Shown: piece after piece, positions 56,351 through 63,400 of the stretch | Layout: each line of letters begins with the position of its first letter | Numbering within the stretch: position 1 is the stretch's first letter | Source: Hyphomonas sp. L-53-1-40 | GTDB lineage: Bacteria; Pseudomonadota; Alphaproteobacteria; Caulobacterales; Hyphomonadaceae | Assembly: GCF_000682775.1 (NCBI RefSeq) | Contig: NZ_AWFI01000016.1 | Coordinates: 173,060-237,059 of the forward strand | Reading direction: 5' to 3' | Length of the DNA: 64,000 nt | Notes under the pieces: generated by a model | The model's input: only the letters and a program-made list of their open reading frames with translations | The model's database searches: none | Told to the model about the DNA's origin: nothing | Position numbers and translations under genes: made by a program

Positions 56351-57811
56351 TCAGGGGGTTGGGCCTGTGTCGTCTCTCGCAGCGAGCGCCGCGAGATTGG
56401 CTTCATGACTTTCCCGGCTGATTCGATAGAAGCTAATGCACAGGATCATGAGCATCCAGATCACGAGCAACGAGGCTGCATACCCCCATCCGAGTTTATT
56501 CAGCGAAGTCTCGGCTACTTCCCCAGGCTGCATGCCGGGACGCAGATCTGCCATCGACAACACGACCGCCGCAGTCAGTATCCCCGCACCTTGCGACAGC
56601 TTCCGAATGAAGCTGATACCTGCGAAGAATATCCCTTCCGAACGACGCCCCGTGGACAGTTCGCTTTCCTCGACAATGTCAGCAACCATCGCCGCCATGA
56701 GCATTTGCGTTGCAATGATCAGCGCCAGATCGAAAACTGTGATGAACAGTACGAGATAGTAAAGCGTATCGGTGCCATTGGCCGGCATGAAGCCAAGCAA
56801 GCGTGCCAGGACTGGCGCGGGAGCAATGGTGAATGCCAGAAGGCCGATAATGATTGAGCCCCGCTTCTTGCCCAATACCTTCCCAATGATCGGCGCAACC
56901 ACCAATGCGATTGCTGCCGACACGAACACGCCGGCGGTAAGCCCGGCAATTTGATCAGTATCGAATTCCCAAAAGAAGCCGTTGATATATTGGTTCAGTG
57001 CTGCGGAGATGCCGCTGGCAAACAACCCAAATAATGTCGCTAAGAATAATGCACGGAAGGATGGGTTTGAAACCGTTTCGAAGATTTCTCCGAACACCTT
57101 GCCCACACTGAGTTGGCGTGCGGCTGGCGCCGCTTTCAAGTACGGAATGTATTTGTGCGTGCCACCGGCACAGATCGCGATTGCGCCGACTATCGTGAGC
57201 GCTGCCCACAATCCATACGTATGCCAACCGTCGAGATTGAAGAATCCCATCTTCACGGTTTCAGTTGGCCGCAACAACAGGGTCAGCAAGGCGACCTGTA
57301 TCGCCAGTCCCCCTACCCATGCGAAGAAGTAGCGAAAGGACATGAGGCTGGTTCGTGCGTCATAATCCTGCGTCAGCTCCGCGGCGAGCGCGAGACTCGG
57401 TACTTCATAGAAGGTGAAACACAGTCTTACAGTGATCGTTATGACAACGAGCCACAAAAACAATCCGTGACTATCCAAGCCCGCCGGTGGATTCCATGCG
57501 AGAAAATAAGCAACACCCAGTGGAACCATAGCGGCATACATGAACGGATGCCCCCGGCCGAACCGGGTGCGCACATTGTCAGACCAATAGCCGACGACGG
57601 GGTCCGATATGGCATCGACCACAAGCGCCAGGAACAATGCGCCAGCCACAAGAGAGGCTGAGATACCGAGCACCTGACTGTAGTACAGCAACAGGAAGTA
57701 CTCGAACCCATTATTTTTCACGCCGCTGGCCGCACCGCCAATTCCATAGGCGATGCGGGTCAGCAGGCTTGGCTTACGCACAACCAGCAAGGTCGCCGCC
57801 ATGTCCGTCAA
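56351..57811 (-). CDS. GPH-family (MelB-like) MFS transporter
   Basis: 486 residues, twelve membrane helices. The N-terminal YGIGGAASGVKNNGFEYFLL and loop DAISDPVVGYWSDNVRTRFGRG with HPFMYAAMVP are typical of the glycoside-pentoside-hexuronide cation symporters. Substrate unknown; family members move sugars, glucuronides and also some lipids. Its start overlaps the stop of the acyl-CoA dehydrogenase gene by 4 nt, so it is coupled to that gene. Confidence 0.92.
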   Translation of the reverse strand: MTDMAATLLVVRKPSLLTRIAYGIGGAASGVKNNGFEYFLLLYYSQVLGISASLVAGALFLALVVDAISDPVVGYWSDNVRTRFGRGHPFMYAAMVPLGVAYFLAWNPPAGLDSHGLFLWLVVITITVRLCFTFYEVPSLALAAELTQDYDARTSLMSFRYFFAWVGGLAIQVALLTLLLRPTETVKMGFFNLDGWHTYGLWAALTIVGAIAICAGGTHKYIPYLKAAPAARQLSVGKVFGEIFETVSNPSFRALFLATLFGLFASGISAALNQYINGFFWEFDTDQIAGLTAGVFVSAAIALVVAPIIGKVLGKKRGSIIIGLLAFTIAPAPVLARLLGFMPANGTDTLYYLVLFITVFDLALIIATQMLMAAMVADIVEESELSTGRRSEGIFFAGISFIRKLSQGAGILTAAVVLSMADLRPGMQPGEVAETSLNKLGWGYAASLLVIWMLMILCISFYRISRESHEANLAALAARDDTGPTP

Positions 57812-59031
57812 AGACCAAGAACCATCTTTGCCATGATGTTGCGCTGGATCTCATTCGAACCAGCGTAGATGGAAGCTTTCCGGTAATTGAAGTAGCTCGG
57901 CGCGACCGGCACCGCATATTGCGGCATCGGCAGGTCGGCATTCTTGCCAGCTCGGGCCACGGCAAAACTGTCCTGGATGAACGGAGCAGCGTAAGAACCC
58001 GTGGCTTCGAGAATGAGCTCGGTGATCGCTTGTTGAGTGTGAGAGCCTTCGCACTTCAACATGGAGCTTTCCGGCCCAACCGCCTGTCCGGCCGAGAGTG
58101 CGGAGAAAATCCGCTGCTCGGTCGCGTCCAGACTATCGATCTTGATTTCCATGTTCGCCAGCTTGCGAGAGAAGTCGTGATCCCGGATCAGCGCCTCACC
58201 ATCGGACTGTTCCACGCTCGCAATCTTGCGAGCCTTGCGCAACATGTTGCGCAGTCCGGGTGCATAAGCATTCCCCCGTTCGAACTGGAGCAAGTACTTG
58301 GCATAAGTCCAGCCCATATTCTCTTCGCCTACCAGGGCATCAGCGACAGGCACGCGAACATCTTCGAAGAAGACCTGGTTGATTTCCTGCTGACCTTCCA
58401 ACGGACCGTCCAGCGTCGGCAGCGCGGATATGGTGATCCCCGGCAGGGTCATCGGGAACACGATGAAGCTGATCCCTTCCTGCGTCTTGCCTTCCTTGGA
58501 CGTACGCACAAGGCAGAAGATCATGTCTGCCCATTGGGCATGTGTGGTCCAGATCTTGGAACCATTCAGCACATAATCGTCGCCATCCCTTACGGCGCTC
58601 ATCTGCAACGAGGCGAGGTCGGAACCAGCGCCCGGCTCGGAGTAGCCCTGACACCACCACACATCGGAACGCAGGATTGGAGGTAGGTACTTTGCCTTCT
58701 GCTCCTCAGAGCCAAATTCCATCAAGACCGGCGCGACCATGGAAATGCCCATCGGACTGACGGTAGGCGTACCAGCAGCTGAAAGCTCCATGTTCAGGAT
58801 GTATCGCTCAGACCCTGACAGGCCGGGACCGCCATACTTTTCAGGCCAGTTCGGCGCGACCCAGCCCTTTTCGTAAAGTCGCTTCTGCCACTCAACCTGG
58901 CCCTCCTTGTCGAGATAGCCATTCTTGGACATGGCCTTTTTCGCGCGGAGTTCAGGCGTATAGGCTTCGGCAATCCAAGCCCTGACTTCCTGCTGAAATT
59001 CAAGGTCTTCTTTGGTAAATGAGAGATCCAT
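57808..59031 (-). CDS. Acyl-CoA dehydrogenase
   Basis: 407 residues. FAD-binding WCQGYSEPGAGSDLASLQ, then NGSKIWTTHAQWADMIF, and C-terminal YAGSNEIQRNIMAKMVLG. It makes the first double bond of a fatty or branched acyl-CoA chain. Subfamily and chain length are not callable; the pattern resembles FadE-like enzymes of sterol or xenobiotic degradation clusters. Middle gene of the ABM-ACAD-transporter operon; start 12 nt after the ABM gene. Confidence 0.92.
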   Translation of the reverse strand: MDLSFTKEDLEFQQEVRAWIAEAYTPELRAKKAMSKNGYLDKEGQVEWQKRLYEKGWVAPNWPEKYGGPGLSGSERYILNMELSAAGTPTVSPMGISMVAPVLMEFGSEEQKAKYLPPILRSDVWWCQGYSEPGAGSDLASLQMSAVRDGDDYVLNGSKIWTTHAQWADMIFCLVRTSKEGKTQEGISFIVFPMTLPGITISALPTLDGPLEGQQEINQVFFEDVRVPVADALVGEENMGWTYAKYLLQFERGNAYAPGLRNMLRKARKIASVEQSDGEALIRDHDFSRKLANMEIKIDSLDATEQRIFSALSAGQAVGPESSMLKCEGSHTQQAITELILEATGSYAAPFIQDSFAVARAGKNADLPMPQYAVPVAPSYFNYRKASIYAGSNEIQRNIMAKMVLGL

Positions 59032-59043
59032 ATCCGCCCCGAA

Positions 59044-59334
59044 CTAGTCTATGCTGTCAAAGTAGGAAATTTCCGGCGCGCCCGCGAGGCAAGCTCCGAG
59101 ACCCGGCCCGGCAGCTTTGAAATATTCGGTCTGGCCATGCGACTCCAAGTCGGCCTGGCTCGCATACTGCTCCATGAAGATATAGGTGTTAGCCTCTTTT
59201 TTGGATTTGTAGAGCTGGTAGGTCAGGCAGCCAGGCTCGTTGGCCTTCACTTTTGCCATCAAATCCTTGGCGACCTTTTCGAACTGTTCGTCCTTGCCGT
59301 CCTGAATCGTCAATTTCGCGATCACACCAATCAT
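59044..59334 (-). CDS. Antibiotic-biosynthesis-monooxygenase (ABM) domain protein
   Basis: 96 residues, ferredoxin-like ABM fold: VIAKLTIQDGKDEQFEKVAK, EPGCLTYQLYKSKKEANTYI and EQYASQADLESHGQT. Such small dimers are quinol monooxygenases or cofactor-free oxygenases of small aromatics. It heads the three-gene operon; its SD (AGGAGG, 8 nt before ATG) is inside one arm of a perfect inverted repeat. Confidence 0.92.
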   Translation of the reverse strand: MIGVIAKLTIQDGKDEQFEKVAKDLMAKVKANEPGCLTYQLYKSKKEANTYIFMEQYASQADLESHGQTEYFKAAGPGLGACLAGAPEISYFDSID

Positions 59335-59342
59335 GTCTGCTT

Positions 59343-59373
59343 CCTCCTATGTGTTTACACTATCCATAGGAGG
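59343..59373 (-). promoter_or_regulatory. SD-sequestering inverted repeat upstream of ABM gene
   Basis: Minus strand reads CCTCCTATG, thirteen bases, CATAGGAGG, eight bases, ATG. The right arm contains the SD AGGAGG and the left arm is its exact complement CCTCCT. As RNA it would form a nine-pair hairpin that hides the ribosome site; as DNA it would be a 31-bp operator. Either would control the ABM-ACAD-transporter operon. Confidence 0.6.
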
Positions 59374-59513
59374 TTCGGGGCTGACGGCAAGATTAACGTA
59401 AGGGAGGGGAATATTTGCACATTCATCATGCTTTCAGCCGACCTGCGTCATCTCATCGTAAAAATGGAATGCTTTTTGCTCTCTAACGGACAACAAATAC
59501 TTCGGGGACCCAA

Positions 59514-60581
59514 ATGTTTGGCGATGTAATGGAACGAAACGCAGGTCGACTTGTCAGGGAAGCGCCCGCACAAACTGTGCTGGCGGTCATCCCAACTCTG
59601 AATGAAGAACGGCATATCGAAGCATGTATTCGGTCGCTGATGGACGGCGATGAACGCCTGCAGCATGTCCCCCTGACCGTAGCAGACGGCGGCAGCACTG
59701 ACCAAACGGTGGCGATTGTGGAAAGCCTGAAGGACGAATTTCCGAATTTGCGCATTCTTCACAATCCGAAACGCCTTCAATCGGCCGCGCTCAATCTTGC
59801 TGCCAACCAGCATTCCAGCGAGGAGACGCACTTCCTGATCCGCTGCGATGCCCATTCCATCTATCCCAAGAACTTCATCATTGATGTCGCTGACGCGCTT
59901 GAGACCACGCACGCCGCATCCGTTGTTGTCCCGATGGACGCAGTGGGCGAGACCTGTTTCGAACGCGCCAATGCCTGGGTTGTAGATACGCCTTTGGGGT
60001 CGGGCGGCTCGGCTCATAGGGGGGGGCGCAAATCAGCCTATGTCGACCACGGGCATCATGCAGGTTTTGACCTCGCCGTCTTCAAGATGATCGGTGGATA
60101 CGATGAAACCTTCTCCCACAATGAGGACGCAGAGTACGACAAGCGAGTGGTTAAGGCGGGCGGACGGATATTTCTAGACGCCGACATTCGTATCCAGTAT
60201 GTGCCCCGCGGCAGTGTAAAGGCGCTCGCTCGGCAATACTTCAATTACGGTAAAGGCCGCGCCCGCACGGCTAGGAAACACCGTCACACACTCAAAATGC
60301 GTCAGGCAATCCCGATACTTGCCTTGCTGGCCAGTATTTTCGGTCTCGTCGTATCGCCATTGTTCTGGCCAGCGCTGATCTTGCCACTCGGCTATATCGG
60401 CGTGCTTGGGGCAGCCTCGATCGCTGTGGCAGTGTGGAAGCGCTCGGCGTGCGGTCTGTTTGCAGGCCTCGCATCGGGAACGATGCATATGAGCTGGGCG
60501 GCAGGTTTCTTGCGAGAGACCTTTCTTCCGAAAAGCGACAAACGCGCCCTACCTTTGGTTTTTCGGCAGAAAACACTATAA
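59514..60581 (+). CDS. Family 2 glycosyltransferase, ExoA-like
   Basis: 355 residues. GT-A fold with LAVIPTLNEERHIEACIRSL, the donor-binding DGGSTDQTV and IRCDAHSIYP, catalytic HNEDAEYDKRVVKAGG, acceptor motif YFNYGKGRARTARKH, then about three C-terminal membrane helices. This is the layout of succinoglycan glucosyltransferase ExoA, adding sugars to a lipid-linked chain at the inner membrane. First gene of a polysaccharide locus. SD GGGGA precedes the ATG. Confidence 0.93.
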   Translation: MFGDVMERNAGRLVREAPAQTVLAVIPTLNEERHIEACIRSLMDGDERLQHVPLTVADGGSTDQTVAIVESLKDEFPNLRILHNPKRLQSAALNLAANQHSSEETHFLIRCDAHSIYPKNFIIDVADALETTHAASVVVPMDAVGETCFERANAWVVDTPLGSGGSAHRGGRKSAYVDHGHHAGFDLAVFKMIGGYDETFSHNEDAEYDKRVVKAGGRIFLDADIRIQYVPRGSVKALARQYFNYGKGRARTARKHRHTLKMRQAIPILALLASIFGLVVSPLFWPALILPLGYIGVLGAASIAVAVWKRSACGLFAGLASGTMHMSWAAGFLRETFLPKSDKRALPLVFRQKTL

Positions 60582-60606
60582 ACGAGACATTAATAGCAGA
60601 GCAGAC

Positions 60607-61530
60607 ATGCCCAAGCTGACGCAACAGATTCAGAAGTCGTTTATCGCGAGATTGGCTCAATTGACCCGCTCGACGACGTCTCTGCGCGCGCGCATGCGGC
60701 AAGGCTTCAATGCACCCGCCGACCAGGTGGAAGCACCCGTTCGGCAAGAGCCGGTCGCGGTCGCGCCGCGCATTAGCCACGCTCCGGATGGCGAATGCGT
60801 CTACGCGATCGGGGACATTCATGGGCGTTGCGACCTGCTGGAGCGTCTTGTGGAGCAAATCGAACGAGATTCCGAGACCCTGCCCGCGGGCACAAGGCGG
60901 ACTCTGGTATTTCTGGGTGATTATATTGATCGCGGTTTGCAATCACGTGACGTGATCGACTTCCTGATCAGTGATCGCCTGAAGGAATTCGAAACCGTTT
61001 TCCTGATGGGTAATCATGAAGAAGCGCTGCTGCGGTTCCTGAGTGATGCTGGTTTCGGCAAGCAATGGGTCCGCTACGGCGGCGGCGAAACACTTTATTC
61101 GTATGGCTTCCAACCGCCAAACACACGTACCAGCCTAACCTCCCACGAAGCCATGACAGCAGCCCAGAAGGCCTGGGAAAAAGTCTGGACGGGCTTTCGG
61201 GAGAGGCTGCCCGACGAACATTTGAATTTCTACAACTCCCTTCAATCCTACCATGTTGCTGGAGACTATCTGTTTGTGCATGCGGGAATGCGCCCTGACG
61301 TGCCCCTTGAACAGCAATCGGCACGGGACCTGCTATGGATCCGGGATGAATTCCTGGATGATACGAAAGAATTCGAACATATCGTGGTCCACGGGCACAC
61401 ACCTGCTGAAGGTGTGTTTCGCGACAATCGTCGCATCGGTCTTGATACGGGCGCCTTTATCAGTGGCCGTCTATCGGCAGCGAAACTTTTCAAGACAGAT
61501 GTCAGCTTTCTGGAAACAAGTCCGGTTTAG
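60607..61530 (+). CDS. PPP-family protein phosphatase / metallophosphoesterase
   Basis: 307 residues. A basic N-terminus of about 60 residues with no known domain, then a PPP core: GDIHGRCDLLERL, FLGDYIDRGLQSRDVI, LMGNHEEALLR, VHAGMRPDVP and VVHGHTPAEG, all metal ligands present. It may dephosphorylate protein serine/threonine/tyrosine or a small phosphoester. It sits 25 nt after the glycosyltransferase inside a polysaccharide locus, suggesting a role in control or polymer handling (inference). Confidence 0.93.
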   Translation: MPKLTQQIQKSFIARLAQLTRSTTSLRARMRQGFNAPADQVEAPVRQEPVAVAPRISHAPDGECVYAIGDIHGRCDLLERLVEQIERDSETLPAGTRRTLVFLGDYIDRGLQSRDVIDFLISDRLKEFETVFLMGNHEEALLRFLSDAGFGKQWVRYGGGETLYSYGFQPPNTRTSLTSHEAMTAAQKAWEKVWTGFRERLPDEHLNFYNSLQSYHVAGDYLFVHAGMRPDVPLEQQSARDLLWIRDEFLDDTKEFEHIVVHGHTPAEGVFRDNRRIGLDTGAFISGRLSAAKLFKTDVSFLETSPV

Positions 61531-61581
61531 GGATCAATTTGCAAAGCGGCGTTTGCCGCCAACAACGGAGAATATGGGGAC

Positions 61582-62169
61582 ATGATGACTCTTCGCTCAA
61601 TCTGCTCGGCCTTGGTGGTTGGTGCGTTTCTGATTGTGTCTGCCTGTCAGGCTGGCACAGCAATTCAGAGATCAGACGCACCTGAGACTAGTCACGAGCA
61701 ACGTACGGCTCCGGCCTATATCCTTGGCAATGGAGACCGGTTGCGTGTCACCGTATTTGGTCACCCAGACCTTTCTGGTGAATTTGATGTGGATGGTTCC
61801 GGAGCTATCTCGTTGCCGCTGGTTGGTCAGGTCGAAGCAATCGGTCTGACAACTCCAGAACTGGAAACCAAAATCGTTGAAACGCTCGACGGGGATTATA
61901 TCCTGAACCCCCGCGTCAGCGCCGAAGTTATCAACTATCGCCCCTATTACATTCTTGGGGAAGTCGGATCTCCGGGCGAGTACCCATACAATTCAGGTCT
62001 CACGGTGCTGAATGCCGTCGCCGCAGCAGGCGGTTTTACATACCGGGCCAACAAGAAAGTTGTATTTGTCAAAGGCGCCGACGCCACATCCGAAGAGACA
62101 TATACTTTGGACACCAATACAGCCGTTAAGCCTGGAGATACGATCCGCATCGGGGAGCGCATCTTCTAG
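61582..62169 (+). CDS. Outer-membrane polysaccharide export lipoprotein (OPX/Wza-like, short)
   Basis: 195 residues. Lipobox LIVSAC with the lipidated cysteine at 22, then the polysaccharide-export domain YILGNGDRLRVTVFGHPDLS and a SLBB domain (YYILGEVGSPGEYPYNSGLT). It forms or supports the outer-membrane exit pore for the polysaccharide. It lacks the C-terminal helix of Wza, so it is the short OPX class (as HfsD, ExoF-like). About 50 nt after the phosphatase gene. Confidence 0.93.
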   Translation: MMTLRSICSALVVGAFLIVSACQAGTAIQRSDAPETSHEQRTAPAYILGNGDRLRVTVFGHPDLSGEFDVDGSGAISLPLVGQVEAIGLTTPELETKIVETLDGDYILNPRVSAEVINYRPYYILGEVGSPGEYPYNSGLTVLNAVAAAGGFTYRANKKVVFVKGADATSEETYTLDTNTAVKPGDTIRIGERIF

Positions 62170-62348
62170 GCACCACAAAGACCCGAATCAACGAAAAGGC
62201 GGCCCTGAAACAGGGCCCAGGCTGTGCCGCCTTGGCACGCGACTGTCCAAAAATCGGTCACCGCTGACACACGAGGCAAAAATTGCCTCGAACATGCCAT
62301 TTTTGTGTACAGATTGCTCGATTATTTGCGCTTTACTTTCCCCTATGG

Positions 62349-62391
62349 CGCGAAATTTGTCTCCAATCGTTAATTATTTTCATATTTCGCG
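62349..62391. promoter_or_regulatory. Inverted repeat CGCGAAAT / ATTTCGCG
   Basis: Two perfect eight-base arms with a 27-base A/T-rich spacer, about 130 nt before the sugar transferase ATG. It could be a paired operator. Chance occurrence is possible. Confidence 0.3.
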
Positions 62392-62446
62392 GTACAGAGA
62401 TTGCAAACCTCCCTGAAAGAAATAAACATCCAACGGCTCTTGCGAG

Positions 62447-62461
62447 TTAACCGCTCGCTAA
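62447..62461. promoter_or_regulatory. Possible CtrA-like site (TTAA-N7-CTAA)
   Basis: Seven of eight matches to the CtrA half-site pair, 60 nt before the ATG of the initiating sugar transferase. Cell-cycle control of surface polysaccharide would make sense in this group, but such matches are frequent by chance. Confidence 0.2.
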
Positions 62462-62521
62462 GATCTGCACTGGGTGAGGCAGTAAACCCGGCGCAGATGA
62501 GTAGATTTTAGGGGACGTAAA

Positions 62522-63217
62522 ATGGGTTTGAGACTTTCAAAAGAGTCACGTGAAGTGGAGATGGCTACGTACGCATCGCTTCGCCACAGCTCCGATACTT
62601 CGGGTGCGGAGCAGATTGCCAAGCGCGTCTTTGACGTCGTCGTGGCATCTTGCATTCTGCTCTTCACTGCTCCCCTGATTCTGACAATTGCCATCCTTAT
62701 CCGACTGCAGGATGGCGGCCCGGCCGTTTTCAAGCAAATGCGCCAAGGCAAAGACGGTGAACAGTTTGCTTGTTACAAGCTTCGCTCAATGGTGATCGAT
62801 GCAGGAGATCGCCTGCAGCAGCTGCTGGCAACAGATCCGGATGCACGTCGCGAATGGGCCGAAACACAAAAACTGACCAATGACCCCCGTATTACGGCAC
62901 TCGGCCAGTTCATCCGCAAAAGCTCGATCGACGAACTCCCACAACTGGTCAACGTCATTCGGGGCGATATGTCTCTGGTTGGGCCGCGCCCGATCGTCGA
63001 AAATGAAATCACGAAATATGGCGACCAGTACAAACACTATTGCGCGGTACGCCCTGGCCTGACTGGCCTTTGGCAGGTCCGTGGCCGCAGCGACACATCC
63101 TACGAGACCCGCGTCGCAATGGATGTTGAATACGCGCGCACCAGAACCTTTCTGACCGATGTGAAAATTCTTCTGCTTACCGTGCCGGCCGTGGTGCATT
63201 CCAAGGGTGCCCGCTAA
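62522..63217 (+). CDS. Initiating undecaprenyl-phosphate sugar transferase (ExoY/WcaJ-like)
   Basis: 231 residues. One membrane segment (about 38-60), then the sugar-transferase domain: FKQMRQGKDGEQFACYKLRS, NDPRITALGQFIRKSSIDEL, PQLVNVIRGDMSLVGPRP, and VRPGLTGLWQVRGRS. It transfers the first sugar phosphate to undecaprenyl phosphate, starting polymer synthesis. The short ExoY-type form lacks the four-helix N-terminus of WcaJ. Its own promoter region is likely in the 350-nt gap before it. Confidence 0.95.
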   Translation: MGLRLSKESREVEMATYASLRHSSDTSGAEQIAKRVFDVVVASCILLFTAPLILTIAILIRLQDGGPAVFKQMRQGKDGEQFACYKLRSMVIDAGDRLQQLLATDPDARREWAETQKLTNDPRITALGQFIRKSSIDELPQLVNVIRGDMSLVGPRPIVENEITKYGDQYKHYCAVRPGLTGLWQVRGRSDTSYETRVAMDVEYARTRTFLTDVKILLLTVPAVVHSKGAR

Positions 63218-63292
63218 CCCTGACGCGATAGGTGCCGAGGTTGGAAAACCCGGTTCAAACAGTCATGGCAATTTACCCCCCGGCCGCTGCCC

Positions 63293-63306
63293 AGTCTCGT
63301 GAGACT
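63293..63306. promoter_or_regulatory. Short palindrome AGTCTC-GT-GAGACT
   Basis: Six-base arms separated by two bases, about 95 nt before the repeat-protein ATG and 75 nt after the sugar transferase stop. A possible operator, too short for certainty. Confidence 0.25.
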
Positions 63307-63400
63307 AGAATGATGTGGCAAGCAAACCGGTTCCGATTTACTATAGGCCAGCATTCATGCTTGAGCCGGATCAAGACAGTTTAGTTGAGAGCGTACCATC

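Larger units (their letters stand above)
62170..62521. other. Non-coding gap before the sugar transferase gene
   Basis: About 350 nt with no gene. It contains a GC-rich nested hairpin at about 62196-62235 (GGCCCTG/CAGGGCC inside AAGGCGG/CCGCCTT) without a T-tract, then an A/T-rich promoter-like stretch. The sugar transferase is therefore likely to have its own promoter. Confidence 0.6.

Noticed and set aside
60019..60026. G8 tract inside the ExoA-like glycosyltransferase gene, a possible phase-variation site
   Set aside because: A few 8-base G or C runs are expected by chance in 64 kb at this GC content; the reading frame is intact and the protein is full length.
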